From: Promerops cafer
Taxonomy: Eukaryota; Chordata; Aves; Passeriformes; Nectariniidae
Reading direction: 5' to 3'
DNA: 64,000 nucleotides
Assembly: GCA_013398275.1 (NCBI GenBank)
Contig: VZSE01009546.1
Coordinates: 511,076 to 575,075 of the forward strand
In this document: positions 1 through 9,890 of the stretch, in pieces
Layout of the letters: each line of letters opens with the position of its first letter
Position numbering within the stretch: the stretch's first letter is position 1
The notes under the pieces: model-generated
What the model saw: the letters and a program-made list of their open reading frames with translations, nothing else
What the model was told of the DNA's origin: nothing
Databases searched by the model: none
Translations under genes and position numbers: made by a program

Positions 1-835
1 GCCAAGTCCAGGGTGTGTCTGACCTCCAGCTTGACCAAAACCCCACAGCAAAAGTGTCCAGCCACTCTGCCTACCCCATTGAGAGTGTGGTTTGGTCATT
101 CATGGTGTGTTAGCCAGTTGAGGATGTGTACAGTACTCTGTCTATGCCAAACTTAAAAATTAATAGTCTAAATACCTGATAATTTTCATGAAGTTACTTA
201 ATTGTGACCAAAAAAAAAGGTTCTATGATTTATATTAGTGCTGACATTCCATTGTTTCAGTCTGAATTCCAAATATTGTTTAAAATCAGATGCTCATTAA
301 TTGCCCTCAGCTGCCTAGTTATGTCAAAATATTAAAGCAGAACATTTCAGTAGCTTTGGAACAAATGGGTTTGGGTTTTTTTTTCCCTAAAATTTCTTGT
401 AGGCTGGTTTACACAAACCAGGTTCTCATGTATGTGTTGTTTTTCATGACTGTTCATGTGGAGAGCTACCTTTCCAAACCTGGAATTTATTTTCAGAGTG
501 TTTTACACAACTTGGAAAAGTACTAGTGATGAAGAAGAAGAGTTTTGAGAGTCCCAGTGCCATCTGCTTGGTAGTTCTGGAAATTTTTGCGTATATTGTG
601 ACTTGAAATCACTTACCAAACTGTGTAGGAACTGAAGATCCTGGGAATTTAGGCTGCAGATCCTTCATCATGCTGCCACTCAGGCTTCCAAGGAGTCAAA
701 TGGATGAGCAGGCATGAGACCTGACTGAATTGGGTTGTAACCTCATCTAATTCAAACCTTCTCTATGAAATGGTTGTGCTGTAATCAGTCTGAGATCAAG
801 CAATCAATGGGAAACAGAGTCTTTTGAAGAGCTTT
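1..835. other. unique AT-rich sequence, no gene seen
   Basis: I see no repeat, exon or RNA gene here. The only open frame of any length (290-526, plus strand) has no coding signature and no convincing splice sites. Confidence 0.6.
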
Positions 836-1186
836 TCAAAAACTCATTTTATTATCACCAGCATTACCACTAGAGCAACAAGTACTGTGCCATTTTTGTC
901 CCAGAGCTCCAATAAAGACCAGTGACCCGTTTTGCCAGGCTCGAGGCAGATCTGCTAGGGCACAGTCTGCCTCTTTCACAGCAACTTTATTGGAGTTCAT
1001 ATACAGTACCACAGATAATTGGGTCTCTAATCCATCTGTTAACTGTTCAAGTTCACATGACTTCACTTTATTCAGAAATTCTGTGACAAAATAGTCTGTT
1101 AGCTCATTTTGGATTCCCTTTATTCCCTGACACTGTATAGAGAAGGCTTCTTTTTTCTCTTCTTGCTGTTCCACTGGAAGTAATCA
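836..1186 (-). other. open frame of about 113 codons, possible terminal exon or pseudogene
   Basis: A minus-strand frame runs from a stop just above 1183 to a TGA at 836-838. It has no useful ATG near its start, so as a gene it could only be a downstream exon. The sequence entering the frame reads ...gattacttccag|TGG, an acceptor-like site at about 1175, and an AATAAA overlaps the last codons, as a compact terminal exon might have. The translation is mixed and not low-complexity, with segments such as IQNELTDYFVTEFLNKVK and LEQLTDGLETQLSVVLYM that look amphipathic. I do not recognise the family. A chance frame is the main alternative, because several of this length are expected in the window. 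Confidence 0.2.
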
Positions 1187-2979
1187 TACAGTATGTGAAA
1201 GGAGATCTGCCCACAAACTCCTCTGATTCTTATTCCCTTTCCCTGAAAAGGACCTTTGCAGCTGTAAACTCGGAAATGGCACTTTCCTTGACATTTCTCT
1301 GGCAATATCTGCTTGAAAAGCTTGGGAAAAAAACATTCATGCAAGGTTTCCTTGTAGGTGGCATTATTGTTTTAGTGAAAGAGAGCAAAGATGAAACAGA
1401 GTATGGACAAAACCGTGAGCTGCTATTTGTTAGGAAACAAAACTTCAGTAGGGGAAAAATATTTTCAGAATTCATTTGCTAATTAAGTCAAGTTAGATGT
1501 TATTTGCAATTGATTTATAACATCCTTCCTTTCAGAGTAAAAATATGCTTTCTGTCTATAGTGTCTTGTAAGAAGATTTTGCCATGATCTTGTAAATAAA
1601 ATCATGATGATTTCACAGTATTTGAGAAACAAGTCAGAGGGAGTGCTGTTTGTCAAATTTTTAGAGCTCTGGCCTGGCTTTCTTCAGCAAAGCCCTTTTT
1701 TGAGCACCATACTTTAGTTTATTTTGTAGCGCAATATTTGTGATCTCAGGCATACTAGATTTTTGTGATCCCCTTAACTACCTTTTTCCTATTAGCATTT
1801 ATATATGTCTTGCCTATGTACAAATCCAGAAAAAATTAACCTGAGTATTGGCAGTGTGTACACTTCCAAGAGATCCCCACTTTAAATATCTTCCCTCTGG
1901 GCCATATGGTTTAAAGATATCTCTGACTGTCCTCAGAGCTCATTTTCTTTAATCCTGGATTAGCCTTGTTGCCCTTCTTTACCTTTTCAAGTACTGCAAA
2001 GTCTTTCCCCCACCCCACCACCTCCCCCTCAATGCAGTAACGAGAAAAGAGCATAATGCTAAAAATTATTTAAATTTTGACCAAAGCAATTCATAATCTC
2101 AGAGTATCCTCCCTGGATTTCTAAACTCGCATAACATTTCATTGGCCTATGCAGGGAAATTATTTTTCTACAGCATCTTGATATTTTTAGAAAGAAGATT
2201 ACAATTGTATCAGGGTCTTTAAGGTGTCTTCAGTAATCTCATGTGAATTGAATACTCTTGAATAAAAAATGGACTTATGTCCATTGGCCACGTAGACAAA
2301 CAGTTGCATTTAATTTGTTAAAACAGACATTTACTAATTGTAATCAGTGCTCACTGGTAACATGTTGTAGAAGATGTAGGTGTAATGGTCAAAAGCCACT
2401 TGGGCATTTCCAAAGATAATAGTGAAGCAAGGTCTCTAACAGCAAAACAAGTGCTACTTGTTTGGGATCAAGGAAAAGAAATGCATAATTATGTACTAAA
2501 GGGGTTTCAAATGGAAAAGATGTGTTATATAATTCTTTGTCAATGTCATATATATTAAATGGAATTTCTGAGTTTTTATATTCCCTTTTCTAATCTAGAA
2601 TAGTAACGAGAGGATTAAAGATTGCTTCCATAAATCCTACTTCTTACACTGACTTGAGAAATGCCATTTAAAAAAACATTCATATTCTCCCTCCAAGTGC
2701 AGAATTGCTGAATGACACTCAAATATTAACAAGCAACACTTTCAAATTATCTGGCTCCAGCTGAATAATGAAGACCTTCAGATCATGAAAAATCACTGGC
2801 AAAACAGAAATTGCACTTTTTCAAAATCCTCAAAATAACTTTGTCAGTCTGCAGTGATGGTGATGGCTTAAGCAATTATTTTTAATAGAAGATTGTAAAC
2901 ACCTGCCAGAATGCTTCACGTTCCCTAGCAGTGATTAGTCTCTCAGAAACAACTATTATGCTCTTAAAAAAAAGAAAGA
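1187..2979. other. unique AT-rich sequence, no gene seen
   Basis: No mobile element, RNA gene or exon was recognised. A short C-rich patch at about 2009-2030 is the only compositional change. Confidence 0.6.
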
Positions 2980-3023
2980 AAACAAACAAACAAACAAACA
3001 AACAAACAAACAAACAAACAAAC
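2980..3023. repeat. (AAAC)11 tetranucleotide microsatellite
   Basis: Eleven perfect AAAC units follow an A-rich leader with AAAG interruptions from about 2966. The open minus-strand frame across it, a run of FVCL repeats, comes only from the array. Confidence 0.97.
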
Positions 3024-3829
3024 ACCCCTCCCTGAGAGCTAAAATAACAATATTTAGACCAAATGGACCAGTCAGGGAAGAATAAAACAAAACCAAAAAT
3101 CAAATGCTCATATGTAACCTGCTGAACCTCTCTTCATGTCTGCTGTTATCTCTACCTATGAAAATACATTCAGTATTTATGAATGTTTTAATATCTTGGC
3201 ATGTTTACCCTGATTTGGGGAAGTATTACTTCATAAAAGGAATGGTCTCCTTACTTACTCTCGCCTCTGCACTTTGGAACTTGCTGGACATGATTCTGTG
3301 TCACTAGAGAGGAGAGCAGGGCTCCAAGGCATAGGTAAGGGGGCTAGAGAGAGATGTGAAGAGGAAGCTGGGTGAGATTTTACACTCTTGCCACCAAACC
3401 AGCAGCCGGCATAGATGAGACAGCATTACAAGTTTAGAACAGCTGCCAACTAATGTTTGATCAGGGATAAAATATGCCGAGGTGACAACATCTTTCTCCC
3501 CTGCATTTCAGGGACTATCATTAAAAATGCAGCAAGGCTAGTACAGGCCCAGAAGGTCCTATGTTCTCTCAAGATACAAGGGAGAGAGACAAGTTCACAA
3601 GATGTCAAGAACAATATCCATTTGTGTTTACTATGCAAACCCGCTGAGTAACCTTTCTATTCATGTTTGTACTAAGGACCATTGAGAATTTAGGGGGAAA
3701 AAAGGGCTGCTTAGAATGAGAGGGGCGCGGCAGCTGTGGAGGAACAAATGTGTGTTTGGGAAGTGGAAAAATACCGCTGCACTGCTAAATGGCTTCTCCG
3801 GGGGAAAAAAATAAAGGAGAAATGCAAGA
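3024..3829. other. unique sequence, no gene seen
   Basis: Slightly less AT-rich than its surroundings, with overlapping short open frames on both strands between 3450 and 3850. None has splice sites or a recognisable product. Confidence 0.5.
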
Positions 3830-4400
3830 TTAAAAGATGTATACATTTATGCAGAAACCCAGCTAGAAAAGCTGCAGCAGGGCTACAAGTTAGTGTCCGC
3901 AGCCCCTTCCCTCCTCCCCTTTTAATAATATATTGATGTAAGCAGCTTGCGCATGCCAAACAAATTCTCTACATAAAAAGTCATCTGTCGGAAGGAGGCT
4001 CATCAATCTGGCAAAGTGCACTCAGGTAGAATGCCTCTCGGGGAGCCCTCCCTGGCAGCCTTGCTGCTCCAGGGAAAGGGATTGCTCCAGCGGATGGGCT
4101 CATAAATGTTCATTAAAGAGTCTTTCCACCAGTTTACAGGAAAAGCAGTTGTTTGGCAGGAACAATGGCAATTTAATTCTCCGTGATATCATGGGAGGCT
4201 ATTGCAGATAATTGGAAGGAATAGGAAGTTTTGCTTTTAAAATGGCTGAGACAGCCAGCAAAATTCTCGCAATCAATGCCTCTTTACTAATACAGCAAGG
4301 AGAGCAAATCCCAAGATGTTCAGTTTGGGATTCTTTGCTGCAGTTCTTTAGGAGGCATATTATGCATTACTTCGCACATTTCTCACATTGTCTCATCATT
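3830..4400. promoter_or_regulatory. candidate non-coding regulatory block
   Basis: This block is richer in GC and in retained CpG than its flanks and packs recognisable site types closely: a SOX-type ACAATGG followed by TTTAATT at 4162-4178, a CAGATAATTGG homeodomain/GATA-like site at 4205-4215, a CATAAATGTTCATTAAAG stretch at 4101-4118, and CAGCTTG/GCGCATGC near 3940-3955. There is no sustained open frame and no repeat similarity. Calling it regulatory is inference from motif density; conservation was not tested. Confidence 0.3.
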
Positions 4401-5651
4401 TCTTCTTCTCTGAATAGGAAGAAGAAGAAGAGGGAATGTATTTTTCTTTTGCACCTATGACTTCCCCATGGATGACAACTAGATAACACAGCTTTAGGAA
4501 TGCCATGCAATATCATAAAGCAGCTACAAAAGTCACACCTAACACACTGAATTAGGAAACATACTTTGTAGTTTCAACTATGATCAAAAATCACTTGCTT
4601 TTTCAGTGCAGTACTGGTCTTCTTTCTTCTGAAGCTAATGGTGAAGACCCTTTCTATTTCTGTAGACAATATAGTATGAATTAACTAGATATTTTCCCTA
4701 ATTGTTTAATGTTTTAGAAACTGAGTTCCGTGGTTTGGTTTTAACATCATAGGGGATGTAGTGGTGTTTATGGTAAGAAAATCTTTGTGCACGTAGTGGG
4801 AGAACAACCTTTTAAGCCAAGAAATGAAATATGGAGATCACTTTCCTTTTTAATAGACTGCTTAAAAATAACTCACTTTAAACATTTTCATAGATTAAAA
4901 ATAGTGTGGTTGGCTTTGTAAATTAGATAGAGACTGGATGTTATCATAAGTGCTTTACCATCCATATTTTAGGAAAATAAGGAAAAAAATCTGTACAACT
5001 GTTTTTAAAATTAAATACTGACCATGATTGTGTTTCAGTCTCAAGATGATCATTGCAGGAAGCATGGTAAACCACCATGAGTGCTAGTACAATTATCAGT
5101 TCTCAAGGAACTAAAATCTTTAAATTTATTTCAGTACAGCTGCACTGGTTTCTGCTTGGGCAGATGATGATCAAAGGATAAGAGTATTGAGAAGACTCTC
5201 TCAGAAGATTAGATTTCCAAAACAGAATAAAGAATCTGCCACAAAGAAGGTCACCTGGTTTTCTGTTAGAGAAGAAGTCTTTTTGGCATCTTTCTTTACT
5301 AGTGAAAATTGTATAAATAGGAGCCTGTAAGAATTCATCTAAAAGCGTGATTTTACATAAAGGTAGGTGACTAATAAAAAGACAGTACTAATGTTTTTTT
5401 TTTCAGTATTTATATTGTTGTTTAAGAAGTGACTTGAAAACAAATATATGTCTGGTTTAAAATGAGTGAAAATATCCATGTAATCCTTTTGTTAGTTCAG
5501 CTGAATTCTCTTTTAGATCAACAAAACTCCTACCTGTCAACCAAACAGAAATAAAACATTTTACTTCCTACATAAGAAAGTATTTTCATGACCAAGTGAC
5601 ATTATTACACTCAGAAAATAAAGAATCTGTGAAAGACCTAAGGTTTCTGTA
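4401..5651. other. unique AT-rich sequence, no gene seen
   Basis: Apart from a short (GAA)n run at about 4420-4433 that faces a TTCTTCTTCT stretch just upstream, nothing identifiable is present. Confidence 0.55.
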
Positions 5652-5815
5652 AAGAAGTTGTGGATGCCCCATCCCCGGAAATGTTCAAGGCCAGACTGGA
5701 TGGGGCTTTGTGCAACCAGGTGTAGTGGAAAATGTCCCTGCCAATGGCAGTGGGATTGTAACTAGATGATCTTTATAGTCCCTTCCAAACCAAACCATTC
5801 TCTGATTCTATGAAT
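5652..5815 (+). mobile_element. CR1 LINE, 3'-end fragment
   Basis: The sequence follows the 3' end of avian CR1 closely: GTGGATGCCCCATCCC, then TGTTCAAGGCCAGACTGGAT, GGGGCTTTGTGCAACC, a region close to GTCCCTGCCAATGGCAG, then TAGATGATCTTTATAGTCCC and a final GATTCTATGA. CR1 elements are normally 5'-truncated and end in a few copies of an ATTCTATGA-type octamer rather than poly-A, and this copy fits. Only about 165 bases remain, so no reverse transcriptase is encoded. Moderate divergence from the family consensus suggests an old insertion. Confidence 0.95.
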
Positions 5816-6410
5816 ACGCAGACGGAACACACCAGCATGCATTTGGGTTTGTTATAATGGTGTTCCATACAGTGCTCAAACCTCTTAAATTACTTTGTGA
5901 GAGTGGTAGCCCCACAGTGTGTGAAGACATCTGGCTTGACCAGTAATATTCAGCAAAAAGGGAATCTAATCTTCTTACCCTTATGTGAATACCTAAATCC
6001 CAACCATAGTCAGGTTGTGAAAGTTGCTGGACATCACAAAAAAAGAAAACACTTCTCAGACATCACATTCCTTTACTGTAAGCATGTTTCTAAAGAACTT
6101 TGGTATTATTATTTGAATCAGTGTAAAAACTATTAATTGACATCTAATATATTCACACACACACACACACGGAGTATATAATGACTTTATTGTGGTCTTA
6201 TGCTAACTTGAAAGACAGAGTATGCTTCTCTGAAAAGGAAGTCTGAACTTTTTATGCTATACCATCACTAGTACTTTTACTCCTCCAGGAGCCAGGAAAA
6301 GGTCAAGCAAACCTGAAAAATATTTTTCTTTTTGTGAGGAGGGTTTCTCAGAATTTTTGCCAGGGCCTCACTTTAACTTTCTCCAAAATGACATAATCTG
6401 ATGGTACCAC

Positions 6411-6416
<6 letters not shown>
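5816..6416. other. unique sequence with a short CA repeat
   Basis: No gene is recognised between the CR1 tail and the poly-A tract. The open frame at 5897-6136 shows no coding signature. Confidence 0.55.
6154..6170. repeat. (CA)8 dinucleotide repeat
   Basis: Seventeen bases of uninterrupted CA/AC follow AATATATT. Confidence 0.95.
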
Positions 6417-6501
<85 letters not shown>

Positions 6502-6537
6502 AAAAAAGTNAAAAGAATAAAAAGAATAAAAAGAATG
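6417..6537. repeat. long poly-A tract with ambiguous base and 9-mer array
   Basis: About 78 consecutive A residues (one G at 6469) run from 6417 to 6494. TTTT, nine more A, and GTN follow, with the N at 6510. Three copies of AAAAGAAT(A) then occupy 6511-6537. A homopolymer this long is unusual for a CR1-dominated genome, because CR1 does not leave poly-A tails. The N suggests the tract was hard to sequence and that its true length is uncertain. Confidence 0.95.
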
Positions 6538-7294
6538 ACATTTTGAAAATCAGAGTTATAAACATCCTAAACCTGGTATTTTCCTGGATTAGTTATGGGG
6601 GGAAAAACCATGGGCATTGCCTTTATACTGTTGAGACTGAAAACATTAGATACCACTAAAAATGTCTGAGAAATATGAAATAGTAACAAATCAGGTAAAA
6701 ATTAAAGTGGATTTTTGTGTGTAAAGGCTGTCAATTATTGTAAAATTTTTCACAAGTGTTTACTAAAAGCCCCATCTCCAAACCCCTCTTTATAGTGTCA
6801 GAATCTAAGCATTCATCCATAAAAATGCAAACATTAGAAGATTTTTTGTCATGGAGGAAAAACCTCCAACACCTGAACATGTCACATGAAGGCATCACAG
6901 AGTTTAAAACTAATACAGAAAGGCAAACTGAAGAATGGTATCATATGTGTGTATTCATCTTTACACCTCACATTAGCAGCTCATTGAACTTAGGATGCCT
7001 TGAGTCTTAGTGAGTTGAATGGGATGACACAACATTGTCCATTGCCCATTAGTTCAGTATCCCTCGTTGTTGCTTCCTTTCCACATTGTTCATGTTTAGA
7101 GGAGTTGTTTTATTCTGCCTGCTTAGAACCAGCTCGACCTCCCCTTACACCAGCTCTAAGGATTCAATGTTGCTGAGAAAGTTTTCCTTCAGCCATGTGA
7201 CAGGTGATTAGCATTTTAGCCATCTGCACCAAGGTCGGGCTGGCTTCACTTGAAGATGAGCAGTTCTTTCTCACCTACCCTGAACTTCCCTCAC
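6538..7294. other. unique AT-rich sequence, no gene seen
   Basis: Only a non-descript open frame at 6756-7010 is present, with no splice signals or recognisable product. Confidence 0.55.
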
Positions 7295-7560
7295 CAACAA
7301 ATGCCGGCTGCATTTGGCATCGGTGGCGTGTGCCGCTTCTGGCACCCGCGCAGACAGAGGTGAAGGGGTTGCATAGTGCAGGTCTGCTCAGCAGGTCTGT
7401 AACACATCAGCAGTCCTGCTGCTTTTAGCAGGTGGATGTGCTCCCGGCCTCCAGACCCCTCCAACCCCCCCAGCACTCCTGAGGGGTTCAGCCCAGCCAC
7501 GTGCTGCAGCTGACAGCAGAGGGGAATCCCACCGAGGTCAGCAGGAGCAGGGGTAAGACC
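7295..7560. other. isolated GC- and CpG-rich patch
   Basis: CpG dinucleotides cluster between 7303 and 7350 (GCCGGC, ATCGGTGG, GGCGTG, GCCGCTT, CCCGCGC) in a background where CpG is rare. A C-rich stretch follows at 7439-7480, and the patch closes at a donor-like GGGGTAAGAC near 7551. Open frames cross it on both strands, but neither product is recognisable. It could be a small CpG island, an unspliced non-coding exon, or an old insertion from a GC-rich element. Confidence 0.3.
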
Positions 7561-9499
7561 AACCTTCCACATCTCTTGCAATACATCAGAAATATCTCTG
7601 ATGCTCTGAGGTCTGGCAAAATTCAGAAACTAATTATCTAACATTTTGTTTCTTGCATTTGTCACTGTTTTATTTTATCCACAACTTTCAAGTGGACTGT
7701 GATTTTAATTAGCTTGTACTAGAGCAGTATGTTGGAGAGCTTGGAGTTTTTTAAAGGGGAGCCTTCTCATCATGTGGGGTTTTCAATGCTTCCTTGTCTC
7801 TACTAATTAGAAGTGCTTATAAATTAATTATAAGCCTGCTTTTCAAACCAGTAGGAAAATAACTGTGTGCTATGCTGGATATGATTAAGATATAAGAACA
7901 AAGAATTCAAGAGAAAATACAGTATTTTTATTTACTGACCCATCTTTTAGCCTTTTCCTTGTGAAATTCATTTTTCTTTATAAAAAGACCCCTTCTCTTT
8001 GTTGAATAAAGATGTAAGCTTTTTTCATAAATGGATTTTTGACTATTAAATCAACATTGCAATGAAAGCCTAAAATAAAAAAAATATAAAAGAAGAAACT
8101 GTATATTATAATATGCAGATACAAACATCCTTCACTTGTGACACAGAGAAACAAATAAAATCACAGTCTGTATATAGCCTCAGGAAGAAGTGTAACTCTC
8201 CCTGGAAACCATTCTTGTATAACTCTGCTGGGACAGGAGTTATAACCTGTTGTATAGGATTTGACACTTTTCCATCTCCACCTCATTGTGTCTCTACATA
8301 TCTCTCATATACCTGGAATTGCAACACTGACATTTTTGTATCAATTTATCAATTCATCCTCATTTATGTACTTGCAGAGTACTTAAAATGCACTTAAAAT
8401 TCTTCCTTCTATTAATATATGCTTAGAAGTCCTACCTCAGTAACAAAACCGTACAAAAGGCATGACAGAAGAAAAATATTAGAATGCTAAATGAAAAAAA
8501 AATAATATAAGGAGGTCTATAATGTGTGTAACCTTGCTGCTTTATTGAGATTTTCTCTCATAAAATCAGGAGTGTGGGATCAAAAAGCTCAAATGAAAAA
8601 TAGCTTGTTATGGTAAGATGAATTCTCAATATTCTGTCATCTATTTTTTTTGTTTGTTTTTTACTGCTGTTCAAGAATTTTTATAAAAATGTAAAAGTCA
8701 AAGGAAAAGGGAAAATCTGTGGATTTCTGCTTCATTATGGCACCTGCCTTTTTGTTCATGACACTGATTGCTCAATGTTTTTAAGGCAACTCCTCCATCA
8801 CTGAACTAGCCTGAAAAACTGTTAAGACTCTTCTGCACACCTTTTCTTTCCCTGCAATGTTTTGCTGACTTCTCCATCTGATTCTTATCTTGTCACCTAA
8901 TCTAGAGACCTGCTGTGTCAAAGGACACCAGCTCGCTGATGCTGCTCGAATCTGTTCTGCCTGAACCTGAATACACAATGACCCAGCCCAGTGAGGTGAG
9001 CCAGGGCACAGCAAATCAGGTGTATCACTGACCTGCTTGGTGAAAGGCATCCATCTGACTGCTCAGCTTCCCTGTATTCTGAGAATGTCAACAAAAACAC
9101 ATATTCCTGATGTCTACTCTCCTTTTTCTCTTTTGGGACTTGGTGTATTTTGTCGCATTCAGAACTGAATGACAGAAATAACCTTTTCCTCCCACTAAGA
9201 AGGATAGCTTGACATAGAAAATTGACCTGGAGTCTTCTGTCTGAAGAAAGGACTTTTTGATGAAAAAGGGAAAGTTGGAAAATACTTTGTGCCTTTTATT
9301 AAATTTTGTGTGTGTGTGTGTATATGTTTTCTATTCTCTGCATTTCCAAACTTTGGCATGAATTTTGAAACCTTTGACATGCAACTGATAAGTTTTCTAA
9401 ACTCTAAACCTGAAATGTATTTAAGTTTACTATACACAGATCACACCCCACACCTGTGACTGTCTAATCCTGTCACTCATTGAGATGAAACAAACCCAC
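7561..9499. other. unique AT-rich sequence, no gene seen
   Basis: It holds a short (TG)7 at 9307-9320 and a small hairpin at 7815-7835 (GCTTATAA, five-base loop, TTATAAGC). Nothing else was recognised. Confidence 0.55.
9307..9320. repeat. (TG)7 dinucleotide repeat
   Basis: Seven uninterrupted TG units are followed by TATATG. Confidence 0.9.
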
Positions 9500-9890
9500 A
9501 AATGCTCTTAACTCTTGCTCATTGAGAAGATGTGAGGCACAGTCACAATGCAATGCACACCTCTGCCACAACCATTCCTCTTCCTCAGATACTGTTTCAC
9601 ATTCAGTATTTTTATATTTTTTGTAAGTTGTATATCTACTTCCAGTTCCTCTTCAAAGACCTAGTGATTAATAGTGTTATTTCCATTTATTTTCAGACAC
9701 TGCAGTGGTGTTTTGTCCTAATTCCTTCATGGCTGCTTTAAGCTGTTCCTGCATATTCCCTGCTTCCTCATTGTTTTCACTACTTTTTATTTTAGGAATG
9801 AACTTGAGCTGACTTAATCTGTCTTTTAGGGAAAGAATCTTCTTTGAATTTTCTTCTGAAATCAACATGAACACTGTTGATTTTTTCCAA
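9500..9890 (-). pseudogene. decayed coding remnant resembling the SYCP1 coiled coil
   Basis: SYCP1 is the transverse-filament coiled-coil protein of the synaptonemal complex. On the minus strand a 65-codon open frame begins at 9874 (VFMLISEEN, then ILSLKDRL, then NMQEQLKAAMKELG) and is interrupted. Coding-like pieces continue in other frames: LEVDIQLTKNIKI from about 9645, SEEEE from about 9589, VVAEV from about 9572 and LLNEQEL from about 9529. From memory of human SYCP1 these correspond, in order and with similar spacing, to VSLLLIQ, KMKDLTFL, LEEDLQIATKTI, TEEKE, VVTEFETT and ELLRTEQQ. Frame changes and stops make a working gene impossible. Lack of introns across several segments would fit a retrocopy, but no poly-A tail is seen. 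Low-complexity coiled-coil resemblance by chance is the main alternative. Confidence 0.3.

Noticed and set aside
2882..3103. 73-codon minus-strand frame with FVCL repeats
   Set aside because: It is produced by the (AAAC)n array.
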